NCBI GenBank assembly: GCA_934454845.1
Contig: CAKSGV010000018.1
Span: 1 to 49,867, forward strand
Length of the DNA stretch: 49,867 bases
Origin: an uncultured Eubacteriales bacterium
GTDB taxonomy: Bacteria; Bacillota; Clostridia; Oscillospirales; Acutalibacteraceae
Reading direction: 5' to 3'
The notes under the pieces are model-generated. The model was not told the DNA's origin, did not search any database, and worked only from the letters and a program-made list of their open reading frames with translations. The translations under genes were made by a program, and so were the position numbers. Position 1 is the first letter of the stretch. Each line of letters begins with the position of its first letter. Below are positions 15,078 to 24,111 of the stretch, piece by piece.

Positions 15078-16691
15078 TTATCCCAAATGGAGCTTTCTGA
15101 TCAGCTTTTCGGGAAGAATTGTTTTTAATTCCTTTAAATTTATAATAAGATAAATTCCGCCGGCAATAATACCTGATATAATAATATATATTATACTTTT
15201 TATCCGTGTATCCGGAATGCCTAAAACTTTATTGAATACTATGCAGAGTAAAATCAAAATACAGTATGATATAACTGCCCTCGGCAAAGCTTTAAGTGTA
15301 TCTGAAAAGGTTATCTGCATATTCTTTTTAAGATATAAAAGGCTCATTATATTTGAAACCGCAAAGCCTGTGAATGTGGCTAGGATAGCGCCGTAATAGG
15401 CTTTCAGCCCTAATTGGCCGAAAAGATACATAAAAGGAACATCCAATACGAGATTTATAATAAGACCTGTTATAACGCTTTTATAAATTATCTGTTTGCG
15501 GTTTAAGCTTTGCAGCAGGGAATTAAGCACCATATAAAGGCAATCAAAAATCGTTACGATTATAGTGAATCTTATTATTGAAGAGCCTGTTTCGTTTCTG
15601 CCGTAAAACACAGTCCAGAAATTATCTGCCTCAAGGCTTATAAAAAGTGAAAGCGGAGCAATGATAAGAAGAATTATTTTAAGGCATTTATTGAAATTGA
15701 TATTTACAAGCTCGTAATTTTTGACCGTGTAATCGTGAACGATATTCGGAATAAGACTTACTATAAGACCCGTTGATACGGCGGTAATAATAGCGTTAAA
15801 CTTTGTTCCCCAGGTTGTGAAAACACTGCTTACAAATTCCGTCTGCTTGCCCGAAAATCCGAGCTTAGGGAGGGTGTGCAGAACAAGAATCATATCTGTG
15901 CTTGTGTAAAGAGTGTTAGCAAGATTTATTATAATAAAAGGAATTGAACATAGTATTATATCGCGGATTATCGTTTTGTCATAAGAAGTGTCGTCAGCTT
16001 TGATATTAAGGCTCAGATCCTTTTTGTTGTGCCTGACAGTTCTTGACAGATAGATATATGCGGCGAAGCCTCCCGCGGCGGCGGCAAGAACTGAAATTCC
16101 TACAGCGAACCTTATCGGCAACTTAACGATATAAACGAAGAAATAACTTCCGACTAAAATGATTACAATTCTTACAAACTGCTCTATAACCTGGCTTATC
16201 GACGGCTGACTTATATATTTATGCCCCTGCAGATATCCTCTTTTGATACTTAAAAGGGGAACGATAAGCAGAGTGAATGCTATACATCTAATTACGAATT
16301 TAACATCATCAATAGTGTTTCCTCCTTCAATATCGCCTATTATTAGCTTAGATAGGGGACCTGCGAAAACAAAGCAGATCAAAAAGGAAGCAACGGAAAA
16401 TACGACGATTATTCTTTTAGCGAGAATATACATTCTGACTTTTTTGACCGTTTCCTCCAAGGCGGAATATTCGCTTGCAAGCTTGCATATCGCGAACGGA
16501 ATTCCCACGCTTGAAATAGTGAGGAAAATATTATAAATATTATAAGCGTAGCCGTAAAGCGCGCCGCCATCGTCGCCTATTATCTTTTTAAAGGGGATAA
16601 CATAAATTATTCCGAGAATCTTGCTGATGAATATACAGGCGGTAGCAATAAATGCGCCCTCTAAAAATGACGATTTTTTCAGTTTACCCAT
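15078..16691 (-). CDS. MOP-superfamily flippase, MurJ (YtgP)/SpoVB-like
   Basis: Integral membrane protein of 537 residues with about 14 hydrophobic segments. It begins with the typical SSFLEGAFIATACIFISKIL, and LYGYAYNIYNIFLTISSVGIP follows. This layout is shared by Bacillus YtgP (the lipid II flippase MurJ) and SpoVB. The likely role is moving a lipid-linked wall or polysaccharide precursor across the membrane. Its first 13 bases overlap the end of asnB, implying translational coupling. The position between an amidotransferase and alanine racemase supports a peptidoglycan precursor. MurJ against SpoVB cannot be decided from the sequence alone. Confidence 0.85.
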   Translation of the reverse strand: MGKLKKSSFLEGAFIATACIFISKILGIIYVIPFKKIIGDDGGALYGYAYNIYNIFLTISSVGIPFAICKLASEYSALEETVKKVRMYILAKRIIVVFSVASFLICFVFAGPLSKLIIGDIEGGNTIDDVKFVIRCIAFTLLIVPLLSIKRGYLQGHKYISQPSISQVIEQFVRIVIILVGSYFFVYIVKLPIRFAVGISVLAAAAGGFAAYIYLSRTVRHNKKDLSLNIKADDTSYDKTIIRDIILCSIPFIIINLANTLYTSTDMILVLHTLPKLGFSGKQTEFVSSVFTTWGTKFNAIITAVSTGLIVSLIPNIVHDYTVKNYELVNINFNKCLKIILLIIAPLSLFISLEADNFWTVFYGRNETGSSIIRFTIIVTIFDCLYMVLNSLLQSLNRKQIIYKSVITGLIINLVLDVPFMYLFGQLGLKAYYGAILATFTGFAVSNIMSLLYLKKNMQITFSDTLKALPRAVISYCILILLCIVFNKVLGIPDTRIKSIIYIIISGIIAGGIYLIINLKELKTILPEKLIRKLHLG

Positions 16692-18529
16692 TTGCTGTTC
16701 TCCCCGAAATAAACATCATACCAAATAAGAAAAGTGTAGATATTATATATTTTTCTTCCGTGGTTTGCAATTCCGTTATGGTGGTCTTCAAGCAATTTTA
16801 AAATTACTTTTTTATTGAAAAACTGCGAAGTGCAATCCTTTTCAAACATTTCTTTTACTAAATTATAGTATTTATCTTCTTTTACCCACTTAGAGAAAGG
16901 AACCGGGAAACCGAGCTTTCTTCTCCTGCTCCAATCTTCGGGCATTTTTTCCTCGGCTATATCGCGGAAGATAGCTTTAGTCTTTTTGCCCTTTAAAAGA
17001 TATTTTGAAGGCACCTGTGACGCTGCTGCCCATACCTCTTTATCGAGGAAAGGCACTCTTAATTCCAAAGAATTTGCCATAGTCATTTTATCGGCTTTAA
17101 GAAGAATATCTTGCGGCAGCCAAAAATGCATATCGATATACATTTTTTTAAGGCAATCGTCTTTATCTTTTACTTTATCATAGAATGGTTTTAAAACTTT
17201 GGTCGTAGTATTATTATCCTTTAATTCGTCGCAAAGAATTTCGTTTGCCTCGTCTTCATCCATTATCTGAGCGTGGCCGAGATATCTTTCGCAGAAAGGC
17301 TTTGCATATTTAATAATAGTATTCTTGCCGGGGAAATGAGGCAGTTTTTTGGCGGTTTTCGCCATAAATTTTTTGAGATTTTCGGGCAGCGCCATATAAG
17401 CTTTAACTGCGGCGGTTTCGGGATATTCGTTATATCCGCCGAACATTTCGTCAGATCCTTCTCCCGATAAAACAACCTTTACTTTTTCTGCCGCCAGTTT
17501 TGATAAAAACATAAGCGGCACTGCGGATAGGTTTGCCTCCGGCTCATCGGTATGATACTGAACTTTCGGAAGAGCTTCGAAAAACTCTTCCTTTGAAATA
17601 TATCTGCTGTAATTGTGAATTCCGTTAAGCTCTGAAAATTCACGAGCGGTTTTTGTTTCGTCAAAACCGTTTATATCAAAGCCCACGGTAAAGGTCTTAT
17701 CGGGCTTTGCAACGCTTACTACGTATGATGAATCGACTCCGCCCGAAAGATACGATCCTACTTCCACATCAGAGCTTAATTTATGGTATTTTACCGAATT
17801 TTCAAGAGCCGATTTTATCTCTTTTTTATGCTCTTCATAGCCTTTATCGGTTTTACTGTAATTAACAGTAAAATATCGCTTAATATCGAGTTTACCGTCT
17901 TTATACTTGAAATAATGACCGGGATTAAGCTTATAAACGCCTTTAAAAAATGTTTCGTCAAACACGGAATACTGAAATAAAAGGAACATTTTAAGCGCGC
18001 TTTTATTAACCTCTTTTATAAAATCAGGGTGTTCAAGCATAGCTTTGATTTCGGAGGCAAAGAGAAAACAGCCATTTTCATTATAATAATAAAAAGGCTT
18101 TATTCCGAAGGGATCGCGCGCGCCTACAAGCTCTTTGGTTACGGTGTCGTAAATAACAAAGGCAAACATTCCTCTTAACTTTTCGAAAATCTTGTCTTTA
18201 TATTCTTCATATCCGTGAAGAATCGTTTCGGTGTCTGAATTGCTTGAAAATTTGTGACCTTTTTCTTCGAGATCGCGCCTTAATTCCTTATGGTTGTATA
18301 TCTCGCCGTTGAAAATAATAACTTTTGTTTTATCCTCATTGAAAATAGGCTGATCTCCGCCGGCCAAATCAATAATAGAAAGCCTGCGAAAACCGAGAGC
18401 TACAAAATTATCGGTAAAATAACCCTCGGAGTCGGGACCTCTGTGAACAATCCTGTCCGCCATTTTCTTTGATATTATTTTTTTTTCTTCCGAATTTCTT
18501 TTATCGGCAAATCCGATAATTCCGCACAT
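16679..18529 (-). CDS. asnB: Asparagine-synthetase-type glutamine amidotransferase (AsnB family)
   Basis: 616-residue class II amidotransferase. The N-terminal nucleophile Cys2 (MCGIIGFAD), RLSIIDL (49-55), NGEIYNH (74-80) and the glutaminase core precede a C-terminal ATP-pyrophosphatase domain with SYLSGGVDSS (259-268). Family members either make asparagine or, as with Bacillus AsnB (diaminopimelate) and Lactococcus AsnH (D-Asp cross-bridge), amidate peptidoglycan. Three bases separate it from the ATP-grasp ligase upstream and it overlaps the flippase downstream, so a wall-amidation role is plausible. Free asparagine synthesis remains possible. All catalytic motifs look intact. Confidence 0.92.
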   Translation of the reverse strand: MCGIIGFADKRNSEEKKIISKKMADRIVHRGPDSEGYFTDNFVALGFRRLSIIDLAGGDQPIFNEDKTKVIIFNGEIYNHKELRRDLEEKGHKFSSNSDTETILHGYEEYKDKIFEKLRGMFAFVIYDTVTKELVGARDPFGIKPFYYYNENGCFLFASEIKAMLEHPDFIKEVNKSALKMFLLFQYSVFDETFFKGVYKLNPGHYFKYKDGKLDIKRYFTVNYSKTDKGYEEHKKEIKSALENSVKYHKLSSDVEVGSYLSGGVDSSYVVSVAKPDKTFTVGFDINGFDETKTAREFSELNGIHNYSRYISKEEFFEALPKVQYHTDEPEANLSAVPLMFLSKLAAEKVKVVLSGEGSDEMFGGYNEYPETAAVKAYMALPENLKKFMAKTAKKLPHFPGKNTIIKYAKPFCERYLGHAQIMDEDEANEILCDELKDNNTTTKVLKPFYDKVKDKDDCLKKMYIDMHFWLPQDILLKADKMTMANSLELRVPFLDKEVWAAASQVPSKYLLKGKKTKAIFRDIAEEKMPEDWSRRRKLGFPVPFSKWVKEDKYYNLVKEMFEKDCTSQFFNKKVILKLLEDHHNGIANHGRKIYNIYTFLIWYDVYFGENSKWVN

Positions 18530-18531
18530 TG

Positions 18532-19752
18532 CTAATCAACCTTCCAATAAGCGTATTTATATTCTTTATAGTATCTTAACTTCTTTTTAAGCAGATAAAG
18601 TTTTCTCTTGAAATCGGTGTCTTTATTGAAAACAAGCGGATTTAAATGCTGCTTTTTATAAAGAGCAAGCGCTTTATCTTTGTAATCTTTGTTTACAATA
18701 TACTTTTTGATTATTCCTTTTGGTACAAACGAGAGTAACACCTCGTCTTTAAGCACGCCGTAATCTTTGCAATTATTAAAAATAAGATCATCTGCCAAAA
18801 TACTGACCGGATTGCAGCCGAGAGCTGTTATATAATAACTGCTTCTGCCTTGCCGTGCGTTTATTTCAAGTACCTTGAATTTATTATCTCGGTAATCATA
18901 TTTAAGATCGAATTCTGCAAAACCGCAATATCCTATGTTTTCAAGAAAAGATTTGAGCTTTTCGCAAATTTCATCCGTACCCCCGAATTGATTATATCCG
19001 TTTATAAGTACGGCGGCATTTCCCACCATATTTTTGGAGTGCTCCTGAAGTCCTATTTGAGCAAAGGAGAGAAGTTTCACTTTTTTATCTTTGGAGCAAT
19101 AAGCGACAGCATCAAAAAGATAACTGTCATCACCGGGAATAAAATCCTGAATAATAAGCTTGTCTTTATATCCGCTTTCGGAAATAAGATTTATTGTCTT
19201 TATAAGCTCGTCGAAGTCTTCGATTTTATAAATTTTATTTTTCCCCGCAAAGCTTAAATGATTATATTCTATAACATTGCTCGGCTTTAAAATAACAGGG
19301 AAAGAAAAATCCTTTGAAACTTCAGTGGGAGAGGAACAGTCAAAATATTCTGTTTTCGGCAGATCGAGAATGCTGTTTTCATAGGTTTTATAAAAGTCCT
19401 CTTTAAACATAAGAGTCTTTAAAAGGGAAGAATCGGGATAATTAAAAACATAGCCCGCGTTTTCAAGCTCTGCTTTGTTTTTGGAAATGAAATCGGCATA
19501 GGTTTCATTCGAACTTATTAGGATAACCTTTTTATCTCCGAATTCTTTTTTAATGTTTAAAGCGGCGTTTAAAAACCCGCTCTGAGTCCAGATATTTTTA
19601 TCGTACTTCACAGTTAAAATGTTGCTGTAAGTAGTATAGGGCAAAGGGGAGTGACCTAAAAGCAAAGCTTTAACCCCGAATTTTTCATAGTAACAGCGCG
19701 CCATATAATAAGCGTTCGCGTCGGTTCCTGCTATTAAAACTCCGAAATCCAT
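18532..19752 (-). CDS. ATP-grasp carboxylate-amine ligase, D-aspartate ligase (Asl)-like
   Basis: 406-residue ATP-grasp enzyme. The N-terminal domain GVLIAGTDANAYYMARCYYE (4-23) and the blocks VILKPSNVIEY (153-163), QDFIPGDDS (202-210), GFAEFDLKYD (277-286) and EINARQGRSSYY (296-307) match, from memory, the D-Asp ligase of Enterococcus faecium and Lactococcus, which adds D-Asp to the lysine of the peptidoglycan stem. Lys156, Glu296 and Asn298 are the expected ATP/metal residues. It lies between the divergent racemase-like gene (20 bases upstream) and the AsnB-type amidotransferase (2 bases downstream). The amino acid it uses is not proven; a related carboxylate-amine ligase activity is the alternative. 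Confidence 0.8.
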   Translation of the reverse strand: MDFGVLIAGTDANAYYMARCYYEKFGVKALLLGHSPLPYTTYSNILTVKYDKNIWTQSGFLNAALNIKKEFGDKKVILISSNETYADFISKNKAELENAGYVFNYPDSSLLKTLMFKEDFYKTYENSILDLPKTEYFDCSSPTEVSKDFSFPVILKPSNVIEYNHLSFAGKNKIYKIEDFDELIKTINLISESGYKDKLIIQDFIPGDDSYLFDAVAYCSKDKKVKLLSFAQIGLQEHSKNMVGNAAVLINGYNQFGGTDEICEKLKSFLENIGYCGFAEFDLKYDYRDNKFKVLEINARQGRSSYYITALGCNPVSILADDLIFNNCKDYGVLKDEVLLSFVPKGIIKKYIVNKDYKDKALALYKKQHLNPLVFNKDTDFKRKLYLLKKKLRYYKEYKYAYWKVD

Positions 19753-19772
19753 TAGTTTTATCGTTCCTTTTT

Positions 19773-20927
19773 TCAGATATATAATTCCTTACCGTCATAA
19801 ATTCTCGGCACTCTTGAAGATACTCCGCAAAGCAGCTTATAAGAGCTTATATGACTGCTTTCCGCCGCTTGTTTAACGGATATTGTATCACCGAAGATCT
19901 CAACCCTGTCGCCGATTTTAATGTTTTCATCGGCTTTTATACTTATCATATCCATACAGTGTTCGCCGATGATATCGTATTTTTTCCCGTTTATAACGAC
20001 TTTTTTAAGACCGTCGGGAATTCCGTCATAGTACCCTGCGGCAACAGTAGCTACATATCCGTCGCTTTCTGATATATATTCCGCTCCGTAACCTGCAAAT
20101 TCATTCTTTTTTATTTTTTTAACCGCTATCACGGTGCTGTAAAACTTCATAGCCGGGAAAAGCTTTAAATTATTTTTAAATATTATATCTCTTGACGCGT
20201 TTTTAAGAAATTTTCTTTTTAATTTTCTGATACCTGTAGGTTCGCTTAAGCTTTGGGCAAAGCCGTACATACATATTCCGGTTCGTATTCCGTTTGCAAA
20301 TTCGGGTTTTTTATGATGAACGAATGTAAGCGAGCGGTCAAGATGAACTATGGGAATATCTTTTAAGTCAATTCCTGCTCCTTTTACAATTTTTAAAAAA
20401 TTATTTATCTGCAGGTCATAATAAGAATCGTTTATCCCGGAAGTCGCAAAATGAGAGAATATTCCCTCAAGCGTGATGTTTTTGCTTTCTTTGATCAAGC
20501 CGTAAGCTGTTTTAAGCTCCGAAATGTTTTTAAAGCCGAGGCGGTTCATTCCGCTGTCGATTTTAATATGAATTTTTATATTTTTATCAGATTTTAAAAG
20601 GGAATTTAAAGTATTTAAACTGTCAGCCGTGAAAGTTATATTGTTTTGAGCCATTATATCCACCGCGTCAATATCGGCAGGCTCTAAGCATAAAATCGGA
20701 ATTTCGCCGTTAAATTCTCTTACTTTCAGCGCTTCTTCGGGAGTGGCAACGGCGAGATAATTTATTCCGCCTTCTATAAGTGCGTTTACAGTGTGAAAGC
20801 CGTGACCGTAAGCATTGCCTTTTACAACTCCGAAGTAATACTTATAAGAACTGTAATTTTCTCTTATGTTTTTTATATTGTTTTTCAGAATTTCCTCATC
20901 TATTTCAATATAGGTCTTTCGGTACAA
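19773..20927 (-). CDS. Alanine-racemase-fold PLP enzyme, divergent paralogue
   Basis: 384-residue Alr-fold protein. The PLP lysine (Lys36, GVVKGNAYGHG) and catalytic Tyr280 (AGYGAEY) are kept, as is CMDMISIK. It differs from the second Alr in this operon: the phosphate loop reads HLDRS instead of HxxNS, RPG is RTG, and about 24 extra residues follow the YG motif (RKLKRKFLKNASRD region). It may be a racemase with another substrate. TTG 20927 is the chosen start (MYRKTYIEIDEE, the family's usual N-terminus) with GAGGAAG 8 bases upstream; an in-frame ATG at 20954 overlaps ychF. It directly precedes the ATP-grasp ligase. Confidence 0.85.
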   Translation of the reverse strand: MYRKTYIEIDEEILKNNIKNIRENYSSYKYYFGVVKGNAYGHGFHTVNALIEGGINYLAVATPEEALKVREFNGEIPILCLEPADIDAVDIMAQNNITFTADSLNTLNSLLKSDKNIKIHIKIDSGMNRLGFKNISELKTAYGLIKESKNITLEGIFSHFATSGINDSYYDLQINNFLKIVKGAGIDLKDIPIVHLDRSLTFVHHKKPEFANGIRTGICMYGFAQSLSEPTGIRKLKRKFLKNASRDIIFKNNLKLFPAMKFYSTVIAVKKIKKNEFAGYGAEYISESDGYVATVAAGYYDGIPDGLKKVVINGKKYDIIGEHCMDMISIKADENIKIGDRVEIFGDTISVKQAAESSHISSYKLLCGVSSRVPRIYDGKELYI

Positions 20928-20946
20928 AACAATTCTTCCTCTCAAA

Positions 20947-22050
20947 TCAGACATTAAAACGGAAAAGCACTATATCTCCGTCTTTCATAACATAATCCTT
21001 GCCCTCGCTGCGGACAAGACCTTTTTCTTTTGCGGTTACCATATTTCCTCCGCATTTATTTATAAAATCGTCAAAAGAAATAACTTCCGCTCTGATAAAT
21101 CCTCTTTCAAAATCGGAATGGATTTTTCCTGCCGCCTGAGGAGCTTTGGTGCCCTCGGTGATAGTCCAAGCTCTTACTTCGGGTTTGCCGGCAGTGAGAT
21201 AAGAGATAAGTCCGAGCAGATGGTAGCATTTTTGGATCATTCGGTCAAGACCTGATCTTTCAAGCCCTATCTCTTCTAAGAACATTATTTTTTCTTCATC
21301 GGAAAGCTCAGATATTTCTGCCTCCAAAGCGGCGCAGATAAGAAGAATTTCCGCTTTTTCGCGGTCGGCAATTTCTTTTACCGTGAGATAATTTTTGTTT
21401 TTCTCAATTCCCGAATTGAAATCCTCTTCGCTCATATTGCAGGCATAGATAACAGGTTTTAATGATAAAAGAGCTGTTGAGTGGAGAATTTCATATTCCG
21501 TATCGTCAGCCGTTTCCATAGACCTCGCAGGCAGTCCCGATTCAAGGTGAGAATTAAGCCTTTTTAAGAAATCTACTTCTTTTAGCGCGGATTTATCGCC
21601 CTTTGCGGCTTTCTGTGCCTTATCAAGTCTTCTTGCAACTATTTCCATATCTGAAAAGATAAGCTCAAGATTGATCGTTTCAATATCTCTTGCCGGATCA
21701 ACCGAACCGTCGACATGTATTATATCGTCGCTTTCAAAGCAGCGGACAACGTGAACTATCGCGTCTACTTCTCTTATATTGCTTAAAAATTTATTTCCGA
21801 GTCCCTCGCCCTTTGAGGCGCCTTTAACAAGGCCCGCTATATCTACAAATTCTATTACGGCAGGCGTAAACTTGTCCGGATCATATATTTCCTTTAATTT
21901 TTCAAGTCTTTCATCGGGCACGCTTACAACGCCCACATTCGGCTCAATAGTGCAAAATGGATAATTCGCCGATTGCGCTCCCGCATTTGTTATGGCATTA
22001 AATAATGTAGACTTTCCGACATTCGGCAGTCCTACCATTCCGAGTTTCAT
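20947..22050 (-). CDS. ychF: Redox-regulated ATPase / Obg-like GTPase YchF
   Basis: Universally conserved P-loop ATPase linked to ribosomes and oxidative stress. 367 residues, Walker A GLPNVGKST (7-15), the G3 stretch EFVDIAGLVKGASKGEGLG, a coiled-coil insertion, and a C-terminal TGS domain ending KDYVMKDGDIVLFRF. The start is ATG 22050 with GGAGG (22057-22061) 6 bases upstream; a longer frame to 22068 contains the ribosome site. It heads the minus-strand run and has its own promoter at 22083-22111, so that promoter may drive the envelope genes below it as well. Confidence 0.97.
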   Translation of the reverse strand: MKLGMVGLPNVGKSTLFNAITNAGAQSANYPFCTIEPNVGVVSVPDERLEKLKEIYDPDKFTPAVIEFVDIAGLVKGASKGEGLGNKFLSNIREVDAIVHVVRCFESDDIIHVDGSVDPARDIETINLELIFSDMEIVARRLDKAQKAAKGDKSALKEVDFLKRLNSHLESGLPARSMETADDTEYEILHSTALLSLKPVIYACNMSEEDFNSGIEKNKNYLTVKEIADREKAEILLICAALEAEISELSDEEKIMFLEEIGLERSGLDRMIQKCYHLLGLISYLTAGKPEVRAWTITEGTKAPQAAGKIHSDFERGFIRAEVISFDDFINKCGGNMVTAKEKGLVRSEGKDYVMKDGDIVLFRFNV

Positions 22051-22082
22051 AAAATTCCTCCAAAACACAATAAATCATTCTA

Positions 22083-22111
22083 ATTATATAATTTATTTAC
22101 TCTCATATCAA
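22083..22111 (-). promoter_or_regulatory. Sigma-A type promoter of the ychF run
   Basis: On the minus strand TTGATA (22111-22106), 17 bases, TATAAT (22088-22083). It is the only promoter I could place at the head of the 11-kb minus-strand gene run. Confidence 0.75.
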
Positions 22112-22139
22112 GAAAAATTGATAAATTTTAAAAAAAATA

Positions 22140-22168
22140 TTCCAAAATAATGAAAAATATAGTATAAT
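22140..22168 (+). promoter_or_regulatory. Promoter of the hprK operon
   Basis: TTCCAA (22140-22145, weak), 17 bases, TATAAT (22163-22168). The sequence from the -10 onward, TATAATATCAAAAT (22163-22176), is identical to that of the pfkA promoter at 30288-30301. Confidence 0.62.
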
Positions 22169-22190
22169 ATCAAAATAAAGGAGTGTGGCT

Positions 22191-23132
22191 ATGAAAACGG
22201 ATTTTACAGTTTCTTTTGGAAAAATAATAAAAGAATTCAATCTTGAAGAATTTTATCTTCCCGAGGATCCCGAAAATATTCATATTTCGAGTACGGAAAT
22301 TAACAGGCCCGGTCTTCAGCTTGCGGGATTTTTTAAGTACTTCGATCCTAAAAGAATTCAGATATTCGGTCTGAGCGAAATGAGTTTTATTGAATGCTTT
22401 GCTCATGAAAAAGCAGTTGACAGAGCTAGAGAGTTCTTTTCAAGAAAACCTGCGGCCGTAGTTGTTTCAAGAGAGCTTGAAATGCCTGAATACTTTATTG
22501 AATCCGCAAAGGAATTCGGAGTTCCGCTTTTAAGAACTAAGGACACTACTTCGGGATTTTCTGCGGCATTAATAGCATATTTGAGCCTTAATTTGGCTCC
22601 CAGAATTACCCGCCACGGGGTTTTGGTCGAGGTTTACGGCGAGGGAATCCTCCTTCTCGGCGAAAGCGGAGTAGGAAAAAGCGAAACCGCTATTGAGCTT
22701 GTTAAGCGCGGCCACCGTCTTATTGCTGATGACGCGGTAGAGATAAGAAGAGTATCGAGCAAATCGCTCGTAGGCTCTGCACCTGAAAATATCCGTCATT
22801 TTATAGAACTTCGCGGAATAGGAATTATAAATGCCAGCAGGATATTCGGCGTCGGAGCGGTAAAACTCACAGAGAAGATCGATCTTGTTGTAAATTTAGA
22901 ACAATGGGATGTAAATAAATCGTACGACAGAATGGGACTTGACGATCAGACTACGGAAATTTTAGGTCTTAAGATTCCCTCGCTCACGGTTCCTGTAAGA
23001 CCGGGAAGAAATCTTGCGGTCATCATAGAGATCGCCGCTATGAACAACCGTCAGAAAAAGCTCGGCTATAATGCCGCCGAGGATCTGCTCAATCGCCTCG
23101 GAATGACTGATGATTTTAAAGAAACAAAATAA
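22191..23132 (+). CDS. hprK: HPr kinase/phosphorylase
   Basis: Bifunctional enzyme that phosphorylates HPr at a serine and removes it again, controlling carbon catabolite repression in Gram-positive bacteria. 313 residues: an N-terminal domain, then the catalytic domain with Walker A GESGVGKS (157-164), preceded by RHGVLVEVYG, and the signature region ELRGIGIINASRIFG. The C-terminus MNNRQKKLGYNAAEDLLNRL is typical. ATG 22191 follows AAAGGAG by 7 bases; the GTG at 22185 adds two residues and overlaps the ribosome site. First gene of hprK-glcK-murB-rapZ-whiA-dnaE. Confidence 0.97.
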   Translation: MKTDFTVSFGKIIKEFNLEEFYLPEDPENIHISSTEINRPGLQLAGFFKYFDPKRIQIFGLSEMSFIECFAHEKAVDRAREFFSRKPAAVVVSRELEMPEYFIESAKEFGVPLLRTKDTTSGFSAALIAYLSLNLAPRITRHGVLVEVYGEGILLLGESGVGKSETAIELVKRGHRLIADDAVEIRRVSSKSLVGSAPENIRHFIELRGIGIINASRIFGVGAVKLTEKIDLVVNLEQWDVNKSYDRMGLDDQTTEILGLKIPSLTVPVRPGRNLAVIIEIAAMNNRQKKLGYNAAEDLLNRLGMTDDFKETK

Positions 23133-23148
23133 TTTTTCGGAGGATATT

Positions 23149-24108
23149 ATGTATAGACTTGGAATTGATTTAGGCGGAACAAATATTGTTGCCGGAGTGG
23201 TAAACGAGAATTATGAGATAATTGCAACGGATAAAATAAAAACCAATATGCCAAGGCCAGCCGAAGAAATAGTTGACGATATTGCAAAAGCGGCAATAAA
23301 CGCGGCAAAAAAAGCCAATTTGGATATAAATGATATCGCAGCTGTCGGAATAGGCACACCGGGTTCAATCAATCCGATAACCGGTATTGTAACATTTTCG
23401 AATAATCTCGGATTTTATGATCTTCATTTGGGTGAAATGCTTAAAGACCGCTTGGGCGTGGATCTTTATCTTGAAAATGACGCCAATGCCGCGGCTTACG
23501 GCGAGTATATCGCGGGCGCCGGAAGAGGAACGGAAAACTTTGTTGCCATCACTCTCGGAACAGGCGTCGGAAGCGGAATAATAATAGACGGTAAGCTTTA
23601 TTCCGGCTCTAATTTTGCAGGCGGAGAGCTTGGGCATACCGTTATTCAGATGAACGGCGAAGCCTGCACCTGCGGAAGAAACGGGTGCTGGGAGGCTTAT
23701 GCTTCGGCTACCGCTCTTATTAGACAGACTAAACAGGCTATGATCCGCTATCCTCAAAGCTCTATGTGGCAGCTTTGCGACGGAAAGATAGACAATGCGA
23801 GTGGAAAGACCGCCTTTAACGCTATGAGAAACGGCGATGAAGCAGGAGCGTCAGTTGTAAAAGATTATATAGGCTATATAGCAGTCGGTCTTGCAAACGT
23901 TATAAATATTTTTCAGCCGGAAGTCATTTGCATAGGCGGAGGAATATCTAAAGAAAAAGAAACTTTGACCGAGCCTATCAAGAAAATAATTGACGGCGAA
24001 AACTACGCAAGAAATATCCCGGTTAAAACAGTTATTAAAACCGCCGATCTCGGAAACGACGCGGGAATAATAGGCGCAGCTTTCCTTGACCGCCTTTATA
24101 AGGACTGA
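23149..24108 (+). CDS. glcK: ROK-family glucokinase
   Basis: ATP-dependent phosphorylation of glucose. 319 residues with the phosphate loop GIDLGGTNIVAGV (5-17), the central ENDANAAAYGEY and the ROK zinc motif GELGHTVIQ...CTCGRNGCWEAYAS near 160-187 with three cysteines, plus ATP-binding GGGISKEKE. The zinc motif and the absence of a DNA-binding domain favour a kinase over a ROK repressor. ATG 23149 follows GGAGGATATT; a TTG at 23110 would overlap hprK. The pairing with hprK ties sugar entry to catabolite control. Confidence 0.93.
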   Translation: MYRLGIDLGGTNIVAGVVNENYEIIATDKIKTNMPRPAEEIVDDIAKAAINAAKKANLDINDIAAVGIGTPGSINPITGIVTFSNNLGFYDLHLGEMLKDRLGVDLYLENDANAAAYGEYIAGAGRGTENFVAITLGTGVGSGIIIDGKLYSGSNFAGGELGHTVIQMNGEACTCGRNGCWEAYASATALIRQTKQAMIRYPQSSMWQLCDGKIDNASGKTAFNAMRNGDEAGASVVKDYIGYIAVGLANVINIFQPEVICIGGGISKEKETLTEPIKKIIDGENYARNIPVKTVIKTADLGNDAGIIGAAFLDRLYKD

Positions 24109-24111
24109 TAT

